From assembly GCA_044359955.1 (NCBI GenBank), contig JBIKLF010000002.1, positions 124,001 through 188,000 on the forward strand: a stretch of DNA of 64,000 nucleotides. The letters run 5' to 3'. The notes beneath the pieces were generated by a model. That model searched no databases. It was not told where the DNA came from and saw nothing but the letters and a program-made list of their open reading frames with translations. Source of the stretch: JACTMZ01 sp044359955 (GTDB taxonomy: Bacteria > Verrucomicrobiota > Verrucomicrobiia > Chthoniobacterales > JACTMZ01). Each line of letters opens with the position of its first letter. Within the stretch, counting starts at the first letter, position 1. A program made the translations under genes and the position numbers. Below, piece after piece: positions 14,894 through 24,057 of this stretch.

Positions 14894-17068
14894 ATGAGCA
14901 TGAGCCAAGACACCACCCGTCCGGTCCGCGTCGCGCTGGTCGGTAATCCGAACACGGGCAAAACAACGCTTTTCAATCGCCTGACCGGCTCGCGTCAGAA
15001 AATCGGCAACTACCCGGGAGTCACGGTCGAAAAAAAATCCGGCCTCTGGGTCTGTGGCGGCCGCACCTTCACCCTCATCGACCTCCCCGGCACCTACAGC
15101 CTGGCCGCCTCCTCGCCCGATGAACGCGTGACGCTCGACTTCCTCGCGGGTCATCTCGACGGCGAAGCCAAGCCGGACGCCGTGGTTTGCGTCGTTGATG
15201 CCTCCAATCTGGTGCGCAATCTTTTCCTCGCCTCGCAAGTGGCCGACCTCGGCCTGCCCATGGTCATTGCGCTCAATATGGCCGATGCGGCGGACCGCGC
15301 CGGGATCAGCATCGATGCCGCCCTGCTCTCGCGTCGTCTCGGGATTCCAGTTGTGCGCCTCGTGGCGACCAAGGGCGAGGGGATCGACGCCCTCGGCCAT
15401 GCCGTGGCGCAAGCGGCCGAACAGGGCGCCCTCATGGCCCAGGTGCCTTGGCCGGAGGCGGCCGAGCGTGCGGTGAAATACCTCGCCGCCGGACTGGAAA
15501 AGGAAGGGGTGCGTCCGCTCGCCCCCGGTGAATTGCGCCGCATTCTTTTCGATCCCCGCAGTGCCGTGCTGGAGCGCGCCGGTTGGCCCGCGGGTTCGGA
15601 CCCGGCTCCGCTCCTTGGCGCCTCACGTGATGTGTTATCCGCCGCGGGATGGCACCCGCTTTCGGCCGAAGCGCTCCTACGTTACGAGCACCTCGGCCAC
15701 CTCACGGCGGACGCGGTCAAGTTCCCGGAAAAGCGGCGGCGGTCGCCGACCGAACGTCTCGATGCCGTGCTGACCCATCGCGTCTGGGGGTTGGCCGTCT
15801 TTGTGCTGATGATGTTCGTAGTTTTTCAATCGATCTACGCGTGGGCCGGACCCTTCATGGAGGCGATCGAGGTGGTCGTCGCGCAGGCGCAGGAACTGGT
15901 CGCGCCGTGGTTTGCTCCGTGGCCCGCCTGGCAGAGCCTGGTGGTCGACGGGGTCGTCGGCGGCGTCGGTGGGGTGATTATTTTCCTGCCCCAAATTCTC
16001 ATCCTCTTTTTCTTCATCGCCCTGCTCGAGGACACCGGCTACATGGCGCGCGGCGCCTTCCTCATGGACAAAATGTTCGGCTGGTGCGGCCTCAACGGGA
16101 AAAGTTTCGTGCCCATGCTCTCGAGCTATGCCTGTGCCATTCCGGGTGTCTTGGCCGCACGGACCATCGAGGACCCGCGGGCGCGACTGACCACGATTCT
16201 GGTTTCTCCGCTTATGAGTTGCTCGGCGCGGTTGCCGGTCTACACGCTGATGATCGGCGCATTCATCGAGCCTTCCTTCGGAGCCGTCCTGGCGGGCGGG
16301 CTGCTTTTCGCCATGCATGTCGTCGGCCTCGCGGTCGCCGTGCCCGTGGCTTGGGCGGTCAACAAATTCGTCCTGCACACCCGACCCCAGCCATTTCTTC
16401 TCGAGATGCCTCCCTACCGCCTGCCACGGCTGCGCGATATTTTCTGGCGCATGTGGGAGCGGGCGCGCGAGTTCCTCCTGCGTGCCGGGACGGTCATTGT
16501 GGCCATGACCATTATCATCTGGGCCTTGGTCTATTTCCCGCGCCCCGCCGAAGTGCGCGAACGCGCCATGGCGGACTTGTCCGTGCTCAACGACAACTCC
16601 GCGGTCGACCGCGCCGTCGATGCCGCCTACCTCGAGCAAAGCTATCTGGCGCGGGCCGGACGTGCGATGCAGCCGGTTTTTGACCCGGCCGGCTTCGATT
16701 GGAAAATCACCGTGGGTGTGCTCGCCAGTTTTCCCGCGCGCGAAGTCATCATTGCCACCCTGGGCACGATTTATGGAGTCGGACAGGACGCGGACGAAGC
16801 ATCCGGCGACCTGCGTTCGGCTTTGGCCCGCGATTTTTGGACGCACGGGCCGCGCACCGGACGCCCCGTGTTCACCGTGCCCGTCGCCCTGGCCATCATG
16901 GTTTTCTTTGCGCTGTGCCTCCAGTGCGGCGCGACGGTGGCGGTCATGGCCAAAGAGGCGGGCTGGCGCTGGGCCCTTTTCGGCTTTGCCTACATGACCG
17001 CGCTGGCTTGGCTGGGTGCGGTCTTGACCTTCCAACTCGGCACGCTTTGGTTGGGGCTAGGATCATGA
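14894..17068 (+). CDS. feoB: Ferrous iron transport protein B
   Basis: 724-aa inner-membrane Fe(II) transporter with a cytoplasmic G domain. G1 is GNPNTGKTTLFN (about residues 19-30), G3 region is DLPGTYSLAASSPDE and G4 is NMAD. A helical GDI-like spacer follows, then the gate domains: LILFFFIALLEDTGYMARGAF and the paired YACAIPGV and SPLMSCSARLPVY motifs. Two ATGs lie two codons apart at 14894 and 14900. The stop overlaps the next gene's start. Full length for the family. Confidence 0.96.
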   Translation: MSMSQDTTRPVRVALVGNPNTGKTTLFNRLTGSRQKIGNYPGVTVEKKSGLWVCGGRTFTLIDLPGTYSLAASSPDERVTLDFLAGHLDGEAKPDAVVCVVDASNLVRNLFLASQVADLGLPMVIALNMADAADRAGISIDAALLSRRLGIPVVRLVATKGEGIDALGHAVAQAAEQGALMAQVPWPEAAERAVKYLAAGLEKEGVRPLAPGELRRILFDPRSAVLERAGWPAGSDPAPLLGASRDVLSAAGWHPLSAEALLRYEHLGHLTADAVKFPEKRRRSPTERLDAVLTHRVWGLAVFVLMMFVVFQSIYAWAGPFMEAIEVVVAQAQELVAPWFAPWPAWQSLVVDGVVGGVGGVIIFLPQILILFFFIALLEDTGYMARGAFLMDKMFGWCGLNGKSFVPMLSSYACAIPGVLAARTIEDPRARLTTILVSPLMSCSARLPVYTLMIGAFIEPSFGAVLAGGLLFAMHVVGLAVAVPVAWAVNKFVLHTRPQPFLLEMPPYRLPRLRDIFWRMWERAREFLLRAGTVIVAMTIIIWALVYFPRPAEVRERAMADLSVLNDNSAVDRAVDAAYLEQSYLARAGRAMQPVFDPAGFDWKITVGVLASFPAREVIIATLGTIYGVGQDADEASGDLRSALARDFWTHGPRTGRPVFTVPVALAIMVFFALCLQCGATVAVMAKEAGWRWALFGFAYMTALAWLGAVLTFQLGTLWLGLGS

Positions 17069-18030
17069 TGGAAACGCTTCTCCTTGTCATTGTGGTGGGC
17101 GGCGCACTTTTTTATCTGGGCCGTCGCGCTTGGTTGCGTCTGCGCGGGGCCCGCGGTAACTGCTGCGGAGGCTGCCCGGTCGGTCCTCCCAAGATCGGAC
17201 TGGCGGGCCGGCCGGGCCGGGGGTCTATTGAAAAGAAGATGAAAGCCGCCGCCGTCTTTCTCCTCGCCACGGCAATCGGACTTTCCGTGGTTGCGGCGCA
17301 ACTGACGCCGAAACAGCGCGCGGGGGCAGAACGCATCGCGGCGCTGACCGTGCCCAGCCCGACAGAATTTTTTGCCGCCATCGACAAGGCCGGCAAGCCG
17401 GACTGGATGTCCTTCTACCGCGACCCCGTGCCGACGACCTATTCCACCCGGCCGCGCACGGCACTTAATCTCGGCGCACTCGTCACCGACGGATACGTCG
17501 CGGTCGAAGCGCAGGACGGCCAGCAGGTCAAAAATATCGGCAAAGATATCATCGCGCTGGCCGGCGCACTCGGGGTGGGCGCAGATGTTCTGGTCCGTGG
17601 CAAAAGCATTGCCGACTTTGCCGATCAAAATGATTGGTTTGCCCTGCGCGAGGAACTTGAAGCGACGACCAACGAGGTCCGCCGCGCCATGATCGCGCAA
17701 CGCGATGAAGCGCTTGCTTCGCTCATCACCGCCGGTGCCTGGCTCCGGGCGCTCGAAGTGGGCAGTCGCGCGGCCGAACTCAGCGGGGAAGAAAAAGCCG
17801 CCGGCCTCCTGCACCAAGCCGCCCTCGTCGGGTGGCTGCGCGGCGAACTGCAACTGCTGCCGGAAAAATCGCGCAGCGACGCGGCGGTCATGCAGACGGA
17901 TCTGACCTTGGCCTCGCTCGAGGAAACGATGCAGGGGGAGGCCTCGGCGGAATTCGGTGAGAAGCGCGTGCTCGCGGTCAAGGAAACCACCGCTCATTTC
18001 ATCGCCGCCATGGCCGCCAAGGAACCATGA
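17065..18030 (+). CDS. FeoB-associated Cys-rich membrane segment running in frame into a secreted protein
   Basis: The ATG at 17065 overlaps the feoB stop and opens with METLLLVIVVGGALFYLGRR, one membrane helix, followed by GNCCGGC. This is the pattern of small FeoB-associated Cys-rich proteins (FeoC-like position), normally about 50-60 aa with their own stop. Here no stop occurs. The frame runs through GSIEKK into MKAAAVFLLATAIGLSVVAA (ATG at 17239), an independent Sec signal, and a mature domain of about 240 residues without a recognised family (VPSPTEFFAAIDKAGKPDW; AGAWLRALEVGSRAAELSG). Either two proteins share the frame by internal initiation at 17239, where AAAAGAAG could serve as ribosome site, or a stop has been lost. 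The secreted part is real on codon use; its role is unknown. Confidence 0.75.
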   Translation: MMETLLLVIVVGGALFYLGRRAWLRLRGARGNCCGGCPVGPPKIGLAGRPGRGSIEKKMKAAAVFLLATAIGLSVVAAQLTPKQRAGAERIAALTVPSPTEFFAAIDKAGKPDWMSFYRDPVPTTYSTRPRTALNLGALVTDGYVAVEAQDGQQVKNIGKDIIALAGALGVGADVLVRGKSIADFADQNDWFALREELEATTNEVRRAMIAQRDEALASLITAGAWLRALEVGSRAAELSGEEKAAGLLHQAALVGWLRGELQLLPEKSRSDAAVMQTDLTLASLEETMQGEASAEFGEKRVLAVKETTAHFIAAMAAKEP

Positions 18031-18485
18031 AAATTTCCGTCCTCATTCTTCTCGCGGCGATCTTGCCCTTTCTGTCCGCCGGGCAGAGCCCGTCCCCCGA
18101 ACCGTCTCCCCCCGCACTCCCTCTCGCCTCCGCACCCCTGCGGGTCAGGCTGGCCGACCTGGGCACGGCGCTTTCCAACGAGGGTTTTAAAATGCGGGAC
18201 CGCATCTGGAGCGGCCGCGTCGAGGCGGGGCAACCACAGCGGCTGGCGGTGAACCTCTTCCGGGGCAATCACTACTGGTTTTGCGCGGCGGTCGAGCCGA
18301 CGGACGGCAAAGCAAAGCTGACTGTTTTCGGTCCGGACGGCCGTGCTGTGGAGTCTGTCGACCACCAGGAACCGGGCCTTGCTGCTGCTGGCGTGACAGC
18401 GGAGACCACCGGACAGTATTTTCTGCAGATCGAAACCGCCGGGGGACCGGCCTCGGATTTTTGCCTGCTTTATCTTTTCAAATAA
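18027..18485 (+). CDS. Secreted protein of unknown function
   Basis: 152 aa. MKISVLILLAAILPFLSAGQ is a signal peptide; a Pro-rich spacer (SPSPEPSPPALPL) follows. The mature domain contains GRVEAGQPQRLAVNLFRGNHYWF and TAETTGQYFLQIETAGG, a beta-sandwich-like pattern resembling PPC-type or pre-peptidase domains, but I cannot assign it firmly. Its ATG overlaps the stop of the upstream gene (ATGA), so it extends the feo operon by coupled translation. Confidence 0.75.
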   Translation: MKISVLILLAAILPFLSAGQSPSPEPSPPALPLASAPLRVRLADLGTALSNEGFKMRDRIWSGRVEAGQPQRLAVNLFRGNHYWFCAAVEPTDGKAKLTVFGPDGRAVESVDHQEPGLAAAGVTAETTGQYFLQIETAGGPASDFCLLYLFK

Positions 18486-18496
18486 AACCAAATGCC

Positions 18497-18958
18497 ATGA
18501 TGACCGAGACAACCGAAAAACTGCAAGGACCCGCCGTGCGCCAGTATTCCGTCTTCCTCGCCAACCGGGTCGGCGCTCTCCTCGAGGTGGTCAAAATGCT
18601 TTCCGAAGCGCGTGTCGTCGTGCTCGCCTTGAGTATCCAGGATTCTTCCGAAACCTCCATCGCGCGGATCATTGTCAGTGACCCGGAACTGCTCGAGGAA
18701 TTGTTCGAGCGTCACGATATCGCCTACGGTGCCTGCGCGGTGGCGGTGGCCGAACTCGAGGAAGGCGCCTCCGACCTCCCGCGACTCCTCGCCGCTCTGC
18801 TCGAGGCCGAGGTGAATATCCTCTTCAGCTACACCCTGCTGGTCCGTCCGCGCGGCCGCCCCCTTGTCGCGGTGCACACCGACGATCTGGAATGCGCCAG
18901 CGCCGTGCTGGAAGGCCGCGGATTTCGCGTGCTGCGTCAGTCGGATCTGTCGCGATAG
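18497..18958 (+). CDS. ACT-domain protein
   Basis: 153 aa from ATG 18497 (a second ATG follows directly). Two ACT-like beta-alpha-beta units: QYSVFLANRVGALLEVVKML (about residues 14-33) and a second around ILFSYTLLVRPRGRPLVAVH. ACT domains bind small ligands, often amino acids, and regulate enzymes. There is no attached catalytic domain. It resembles the stand-alone ACT proteins found in Verrucomicrobiota-type genomes; its ligand is unknown. It follows the feo run by 11 bp. Confidence 0.8.
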   Translation: MMTETTEKLQGPAVRQYSVFLANRVGALLEVVKMLSEARVVVLALSIQDSSETSIARIIVSDPELLEELFERHDIAYGACAVAVAELEEGASDLPRLLAALLEAEVNILFSYTLLVRPRGRPLVAVHTDDLECASAVLEGRGFRVLRQSDLSR

Positions 18959-18970
18959 CTCCGGCCCCGG

Positions 18971-19218
18971 GGTAGGGTCGGACCTCCGGGCCGACCGCGA
19001 ACCTTCTCGGGGGATTCGACCCGGCCGGTCCAACCGGAACGCAGTGAAGATGGCCCCTAGGCAAAGGCACCGACGCTCATAGAGCGCCGCTACATCTCGA
19101 CGAAAACTTGTAGCGGCGGTCTATGACCGTCGGTGCCTAAAAACACTTCAAGTTACTCAGGAGGCAAAGGCCCAGCCCTACCACTCGAGCAATAGTCGAA
19201 AAGCAAAAGGACGTTGGT
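18971..19218. repeat. Mosaic intergenic repeat, copy 1 (GGTAGGG/CCCTACC-bounded)
   Basis: The core element runs from GGTAGGG at 18971 to CCCTACC at 19182, and homology to copy 2 continues to GGACGTTGGT at 19218. Inside is a 72-bp cruciform at 19066-19137 with outer arms GGCACCGACG/CGTCGGTGCC and inner arms GCCGCTACA/TGTAGCGGC. Nearly the same block recurs at 29149-29459, and a shorter, rearranged one at 40330-40437. It sits between convergent genes. The rest of the 18959-19331 gap (19219-19331) shows no feature I can name. Confidence 0.88.
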
Positions 19219-19331
19219 ATGACATCATCGGCCTGGCTCACGCTTAGGGTGACGGCGACCGGGCCGACAAGTCGTTGGCTTTCAACCTCTCAATTGGTCG
19301 CCGCGGCGGACTCCGGCTCTCAACGCCTTTT

Positions 19332-20630
19332 CTAGGATGAACGCTCGGAAGGAGTGTCTTCTTCCCCGTCACTTTCGCCCGCGGCGGCCAGCAAGGCCGG
19401 GGGCTGGGCGGTTGTCTTGGCCCCGAGGGTGCGGAGTTTTTCGGTCTGACCGATGAGATTGCCGCGCCCGTCGCGCAATTTGTTCATCGCATCGTCATAA
19501 CTCTCCTGCGTCTGCCGGATGCGCAACCCGATATTTTCGAGATCACGGCAGAAGGCGGCAAATTTGTCATAGAGCTTGCCACCCTGCTCGGCGATTTGCA
19601 CCGCGAAGCGGCTCTGCTTGTCCTGCTGCCAGAGTTGCGCGACCAGGCGCGCGGTGGCCACGACATTGGGTGCCGTGACCAGCACGACGTTCCGCTCCAA
19701 GGCCTCGCCGATAAGATCCGGCGCCGTGTCCAGCGCGGCGTGGAGCGCGGGTTCGATCGGCACGAAGAGGAAGACAAAGTCCGGCGAATTGATGCCGGCC
19801 AGATTCGCGTAGTCTTTCGACGACAGTCGCTCGATGTGCCGGCGCAGGGCATCGGCATGTTCCTTCGCCGCCGCCGCGCGTTCCCCGTCGCCGGTCGCGC
19901 TGCACTGACGTTCGTAGGCGACGAGCGAGACCTTGGCGTCGATGATCAGCTGCCGGCCGCCGGGCAGATCGAGCACCACGTCGGGCTGCAAGCGCCGGCC
20001 ACCTTCGCCGGTGGCCGAGACTTGGGTGCGGAAATGCTGGCCTTTGACCAACCCCGCTTTTTCCAGCACCGACTCAAGGATCATCTCGCCCCAGTTGCCG
20101 CGGGTTTTCGACTGGCCCTTCAGGGCCTGGGTGAGGTTACCCGCTTCGCGTGAGACCTGCTGGTTCAGCTCGCTCAGGCGCCGCACTTCCTCGGTGAGGG
20201 CATGACGCGCCTTGCCTTCCTCCCCGTAGGCCTCGTGGACCTGGCGTTTGAATTCCTGCAAACGCTCGCCCAGCGGACCGAGCAACTGTTCGAGTTGCGC
20301 GCGGTTCTGCTCGGTGAAGCGCTTCGATTTGTCCTCAAGGATGGACGACGCGAGGTTTTCAAATTCCGCTTTGAGGGCCGCGCGTGATTCTTCGAGGCCG
20401 GCCGCCTTTTGTTTTTCGGTGGCCAGTTCGCCGGTGTGGTCGCGCAATTGTGCGGCTAGGGTACGGCGTTCCTCGTCGAGGGATTGGATTTGCCGGCTGA
20501 ACTCCGCGGCCTGCGATCGGGCGGCCGCCGCTTCCGCCCCGGCGCGCACCGCACGCAAGTGACCAAGGAGAAAACCGACCAAGCCCCCGACGAGCAAAGC
20601 CGCCACTGCCCACCAATAATGCTCATCCAT
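19332..20630 (-). CDS. rmuC: DNA recombination protein RmuC
   Basis: 432 aa. An N-terminal membrane anchor (AVAALLVGGLVGFLLGHL) is followed by a long coiled coil (about residues 35-165, rich in E/A/Q/R) and the RmuC nuclease-like domain: TRGNWGEMILESVLEKAGL, QPDVVLDLPGGRQLIIDAKVS and FVFLFVPIEPALHAAL. The D...DAK pattern resembles PD-(D/E)XK nucleases. RmuC limits recombination at inverted repeats in E. coli, which is notable in a region full of palindromes. The ATG at 20630 (MDEHYWW) precedes the anchor directly. Confidence 0.93.
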   Translation of the reverse strand: MDEHYWWAVAALLVGGLVGFLLGHLRAVRAGAEAAAARSQAAEFSRQIQSLDEERRTLAAQLRDHTGELATEKQKAAGLEESRAALKAEFENLASSILEDKSKRFTEQNRAQLEQLLGPLGERLQEFKRQVHEAYGEEGKARHALTEEVRRLSELNQQVSREAGNLTQALKGQSKTRGNWGEMILESVLEKAGLVKGQHFRTQVSATGEGGRRLQPDVVLDLPGGRQLIIDAKVSLVAYERQCSATGDGERAAAAKEHADALRRHIERLSSKDYANLAGINSPDFVFLFVPIEPALHAALDTAPDLIGEALERNVVLVTAPNVVATARLVAQLWQQDKQSRFAVQIAEQGGKLYDKFAAFCRDLENIGLRIRQTQESYDDAMNKLRDGRGNLIGQTEKLRTLGAKTTAQPPALLAAAGESDGEEDTPSERSS

Positions 20631-20747
20631 GGCCGCTATCTTTAACACGAGTCGCCCCGATGTTCCAAAGAATGCCGGTTTCGGCTGCCCGGGAAGGCTT
20701 GCACTCTGATGGTTGCTTCCCGCCGCGCCGTCCGCTATAAGCACGGG

Positions 20748-22526
20748 ATGAGTATTTCGACCGCCACCGCCCGCGGCCCGGCTTCAGCCCAGCAGAATGC
20801 AAAGCTGATGAACGGCGCGGAGATCCTCGTCAAGTGCCTTGAACTCGAAGGGGCGGACACCATTTTCGCTTACCCTGGTGGGGCCAGCATGCCTATCCAT
20901 CAGGCACTTACGCGCTCAAAACAGATCCGCACGATCCTCCCGCGCCACGAGCAGGGCGGGGTCTTTGCCGCCGAAGGTTATGCCCGCGCCACAGGTAAAG
21001 TCGGCCTCTGCATGGCCACTTCCGGACCCGGTGCGACCAACCTCGTGACCGGCCTGGCCGATGCCTTCATGGATTCCGTGCCGGTCATCGCGGTCACCGG
21101 TCAGGTTCCGCAGGAAATGATCGGCCGCGGCGCTTTCCAAGAAACCGATTTCTTCGGCATGACCCTGCCGATCGTGAAGCACAGCTACCTTATTTGGGAT
21201 ATCCGCGAGATTCCGCGCATCGTCAAAGAAGCTTTCCACATCGCGACTTCCGGCCGCCCCGGCCCCGTGGTCATCGACCTGCCGAAGAATATCCAGAACC
21301 AAAAAATGGAACCGGTTTTTCCCGAGACGATCACGCTGCGGGGATACAATCCGGACAAGCGTGCGACCGACGAGCAGTTGCTCGAGATGATCCGCCTGAT
21401 CAAGCAGTCGCGCGAACCCATGATTTATTGCGGCGGCGGCATCATCACGTCGGATGCCTCGCCCGAGTTGCTCGAATTTGTCGAGCGCGCCCAGATTCCC
21501 GTGGCCACCACGCTCATGGGTATCGGTTGCTTCCCCGAGACGCATCCGCTCTCGCTCAAGTGGCTCGGCATGCACGGCACGGTTTACGCCAACAATGCGG
21601 TCAATGAAGCCGACCTCCTCCTTGCCATCGGCGTGCGCTTCGACGATCGCGTGACCGGCAAGGTGGAAAAATTCGCGGAACACGGAACGATCGTCCACGT
21701 CGACATCGACGATTCCGAACTGGATAAGAACAAGGTCGTCGCGCTTCCGATCCTCAGCGACGTGAAATACGCGCTCAAGCGCCTCAACGAACTCCTGGCC
21801 AAGGAAGGCTTCGAGCGGGTCAAGGGCCACAAATTCGAGCGCTTCAAGCCGTGGTATGACAAAATTGCCGCCTGGAAAAAAGCCCAGCCTTTCCGCTACA
21901 AGGACACGGATGATGCGATCCAGCCGCAATACGTCATCGAGCAGCTTTACAAACTAACCAAAGGCCAGGCCATCCTCACCACCGGGGTGGGACAGCACCA
22001 GATGTGGGCCGCGCAGTATTACGATTTCGACAAGCCGCGCACCTTCATCACTTCGGCCGGTCTCGGTGCCATGGGCTTCGGATATCCCGCCGCCATGGGC
22101 GTGAAAGTTGCCTGTCCCGATGTCGAAGTGATCGATATCGACGGCGACGGCTCCTTCCTCATGAACGTGCAGGAACTGGCCTGCGCCCACGTTGAAAAAA
22201 TCGCGGCCAAGGCCATCATCCTCAACAACCAGCACCTCGGCATGGTGGTGCAATGGGAGGACCGTTTTTACGAGAGCAACCGCGGCCACACCTTCCTCGG
22301 GGACCCCGAGGACACCGCGCGCATTTACCCCGACTACGTGGAGATTTGCAAAGGCTTCGGTGTGCCCTGCGAGCGCGTCATCCACAAAAAAGACCTCCTG
22401 CCCGCGCTCCAGCGGATGCTCGATGCCAAAGGTGTCTACGTCCTCGACGTCATGACCCCCTACACCGAGCACGTCTTGCCCATGATCCCGGCGGGCATGA
22501 CCTACAAGGACATCATCACGGAGTAG
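20748..22526 (+). CDS. ilvB: Acetolactate synthase large subunit
   Basis: 592-aa ThDP enzyme that condenses two pyruvates, or pyruvate with 2-oxobutyrate, in branched-chain amino acid synthesis. Motifs: FAYPGGASMPIHQAL, the catalytic glutamate in HEQGGVFAAEGYARATG (about residues 66-82), and the ThDP site GDGSFLMNVQELACAH. The ATG at 20748 gives MSISTATARGPA; the frame is open upstream but without family sequence. No ilvN regulatory subunit follows; the ACT-domain gene 1.8 kb upstream is not ilvN-like in length or sequence. Divergent from rmuC. Confidence 0.94.
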   Translation: MSISTATARGPASAQQNAKLMNGAEILVKCLELEGADTIFAYPGGASMPIHQALTRSKQIRTILPRHEQGGVFAAEGYARATGKVGLCMATSGPGATNLVTGLADAFMDSVPVIAVTGQVPQEMIGRGAFQETDFFGMTLPIVKHSYLIWDIREIPRIVKEAFHIATSGRPGPVVIDLPKNIQNQKMEPVFPETITLRGYNPDKRATDEQLLEMIRLIKQSREPMIYCGGGIITSDASPELLEFVERAQIPVATTLMGIGCFPETHPLSLKWLGMHGTVYANNAVNEADLLLAIGVRFDDRVTGKVEKFAEHGTIVHVDIDDSELDKNKVVALPILSDVKYALKRLNELLAKEGFERVKGHKFERFKPWYDKIAAWKKAQPFRYKDTDDAIQPQYVIEQLYKLTKGQAILTTGVGQHQMWAAQYYDFDKPRTFITSAGLGAMGFGYPAAMGVKVACPDVEVIDIDGDGSFLMNVQELACAHVEKIAAKAIILNNQHLGMVVQWEDRFYESNRGHTFLGDPEDTARIYPDYVEICKGFGVPCERVIHKKDLLPALQRMLDAKGVYVLDVMTPYTEHVLPMIPAGMTYKDIITE

Positions 22527-22559
22527 TTTCCCGGCCGCCTCCCCGGCGGCCTTGTGCCC

Positions 22560-24056
22560 ATGCCCGAAGACGCCCCGACGCTGGATCTCAGCGCCCTCGA
22601 CTTCCGTCCCTCCTGGGCCAAGGACCCGTCGTCGGCCCCGCCGCTCGAATCGCGCGAGTTCCGCCAACCGCGCGAGCCTCGTGGTCCGCGTCCGGACCAG
22701 CGCGGCGGCTTCAGCCGCGGAAAACCGCCGAACCGCGATCGCAAGGAATTCCGCGGACCGCCGGACCGCGATAAGTTTTCTGGTCCCCGCCGCGACGAAC
22801 GTCCGGCCCCGCCCCCGAATCCTTTTCCCTGGCTCCGTATCGCCTTCACCGCCACCGCCCCCGCGGTCGAAACCGTGGCCCAGCAAGTCCGCCACACCGG
22901 CAAAACCTTCAGCCTCTTCGACATTGCCCGCATCCTCCTGCGCAACCCGGCCTCCTACACCATCGACCTCACCTCCGCGCCGAAGCAGCCGGAAGGCCCA
23001 TTCTACGTGGTCGACGTCGACCGGAGCGTGTGGCTCAACCGCGACACCGCTTTGCGTCACCTCCTGCGCAAGAAGCGGGAGGAACTCTACCGGGCCGAGG
23101 CCGTCGAAATCGAACCGCCCAAAGGCAATTTCCCGGTCGTCGCGGTCTGCGGTATGTCCGGCCTCCTGCTCGGTCCGCCGAACCATCATGACTTCGAGCG
23201 CAAACTCCGTGACCTTCATCGCGAACGTTTCGCCCGTCTCGATTTCGAAACCTTCCGCTCCCGGCTGAAAATGGAACGCGATCCGGAAGTGATCGAGAAG
23301 TGGCGCGCCGAAGCTTCGAAGTCGGTCGAGTATTACCCGATCGAAGGCGAGGCTCCGGAAAAACTGGCCGACCTCGCGGCGGTGGAACGTCATTTCGACA
23401 CCCACCATGCCGCCGCGCACCTCAAATTCCTTGATCTCGCCGCCGTGCCCGGCGATCCGAAGACCACGGCCGTCGATCCCGCTCTCGCCCCCTTGCTCAA
23501 CTACGCGCGCGATGAAGAAGAACGTTTTCCCCTCCGTCTGGCCCAAAGTTTGAGCCGCGCGCTCAGTGGTGCCGGCCTGCGTTTCCACAAAAGCGCCAAC
23601 CGGACCACCTTCGTTTCCGCCTCCCGCTCGCGGCATCTCAACCTCGAAGAAACACCGGTCAGCGATTCCATCCGCAAAATCATCGAGACCATCCGCGGCA
23701 AAAAATCCCTCCGCCGCACCCAGCTCCTCGACCTCCTCGTCCCGGCCCCCGTGGTCGCGGCGCCGCCCTCACCGGCCCCCGACGCACCGCCAGCCGAATC
23801 CACCCCGCCGGCTCCCGCCGATCCGGCCCGCGATGCCGTGATCAACGATCTTCTTTGGCTCACCCACGAAGGCTACGTGATCGAATACGCCGACGGGCGT
23901 CTCGAGTCGGTGCCTCAGCCGAAAAATCCGCCCAAGCCGGCCGAAGAAAAACCGGCCGCGACCGAAGCCGTGGCCGAAGTCGTTCCCGAAGCCGTGGCAC
24001 CTGCGGACGCCGCTCCTGTCGTGATCACGGAAGAGCAGGCTCCGGCTGGTTCCTGA
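22560..24056 (+). CDS. Conserved-type protein of unknown function with Pro/Arg-rich N-terminus
   Basis: 498 aa from the ATG at 22560; a GTG at 22554 is two codons earlier. The first 90 residues are disordered and rich in R, P, G and F (REPRGPRPDQRGGFSRGKPP), as in RNA-binding tails. A folded core (about 95-300: PWLRIAFTATAPAVETVAQQ and GPFYVVDVDRSVWLNRDTAL) has no family I recognise. A helical middle is followed by a Pro/Ala linker and a winged-helix-like segment (RDAVINDLLWLTHEGYVIEY). No signal peptide or membrane helix. It starts 33 bp after ilvB. A nucleic-acid role is only suggested by the tail. Confidence 0.8.
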   Translation: MPEDAPTLDLSALDFRPSWAKDPSSAPPLESREFRQPREPRGPRPDQRGGFSRGKPPNRDRKEFRGPPDRDKFSGPRRDERPAPPPNPFPWLRIAFTATAPAVETVAQQVRHTGKTFSLFDIARILLRNPASYTIDLTSAPKQPEGPFYVVDVDRSVWLNRDTALRHLLRKKREELYRAEAVEIEPPKGNFPVVAVCGMSGLLLGPPNHHDFERKLRDLHRERFARLDFETFRSRLKMERDPEVIEKWRAEASKSVEYYPIEGEAPEKLADLAAVERHFDTHHAAAHLKFLDLAAVPGDPKTTAVDPALAPLLNYARDEEERFPLRLAQSLSRALSGAGLRFHKSANRTTFVSASRSRHLNLEETPVSDSIRKIIETIRGKKSLRRTQLLDLLVPAPVVAAPPSPAPDAPPAESTPPAPADPARDAVINDLLWLTHEGYVIEYADGRLESVPQPKNPPKPAEEKPAATEAVAEVVPEAVAPADAAPVVITEEQAPAGS

Positions 24057-24057
24057 C

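Noticed and set aside
18497..18958. ACT-domain gene as ilvN, regulatory partner of ilvB
   Set aside because: The sequence is not IlvN-like, it is separated from ilvB by rmuC on the other strand, and it follows the feo genes.
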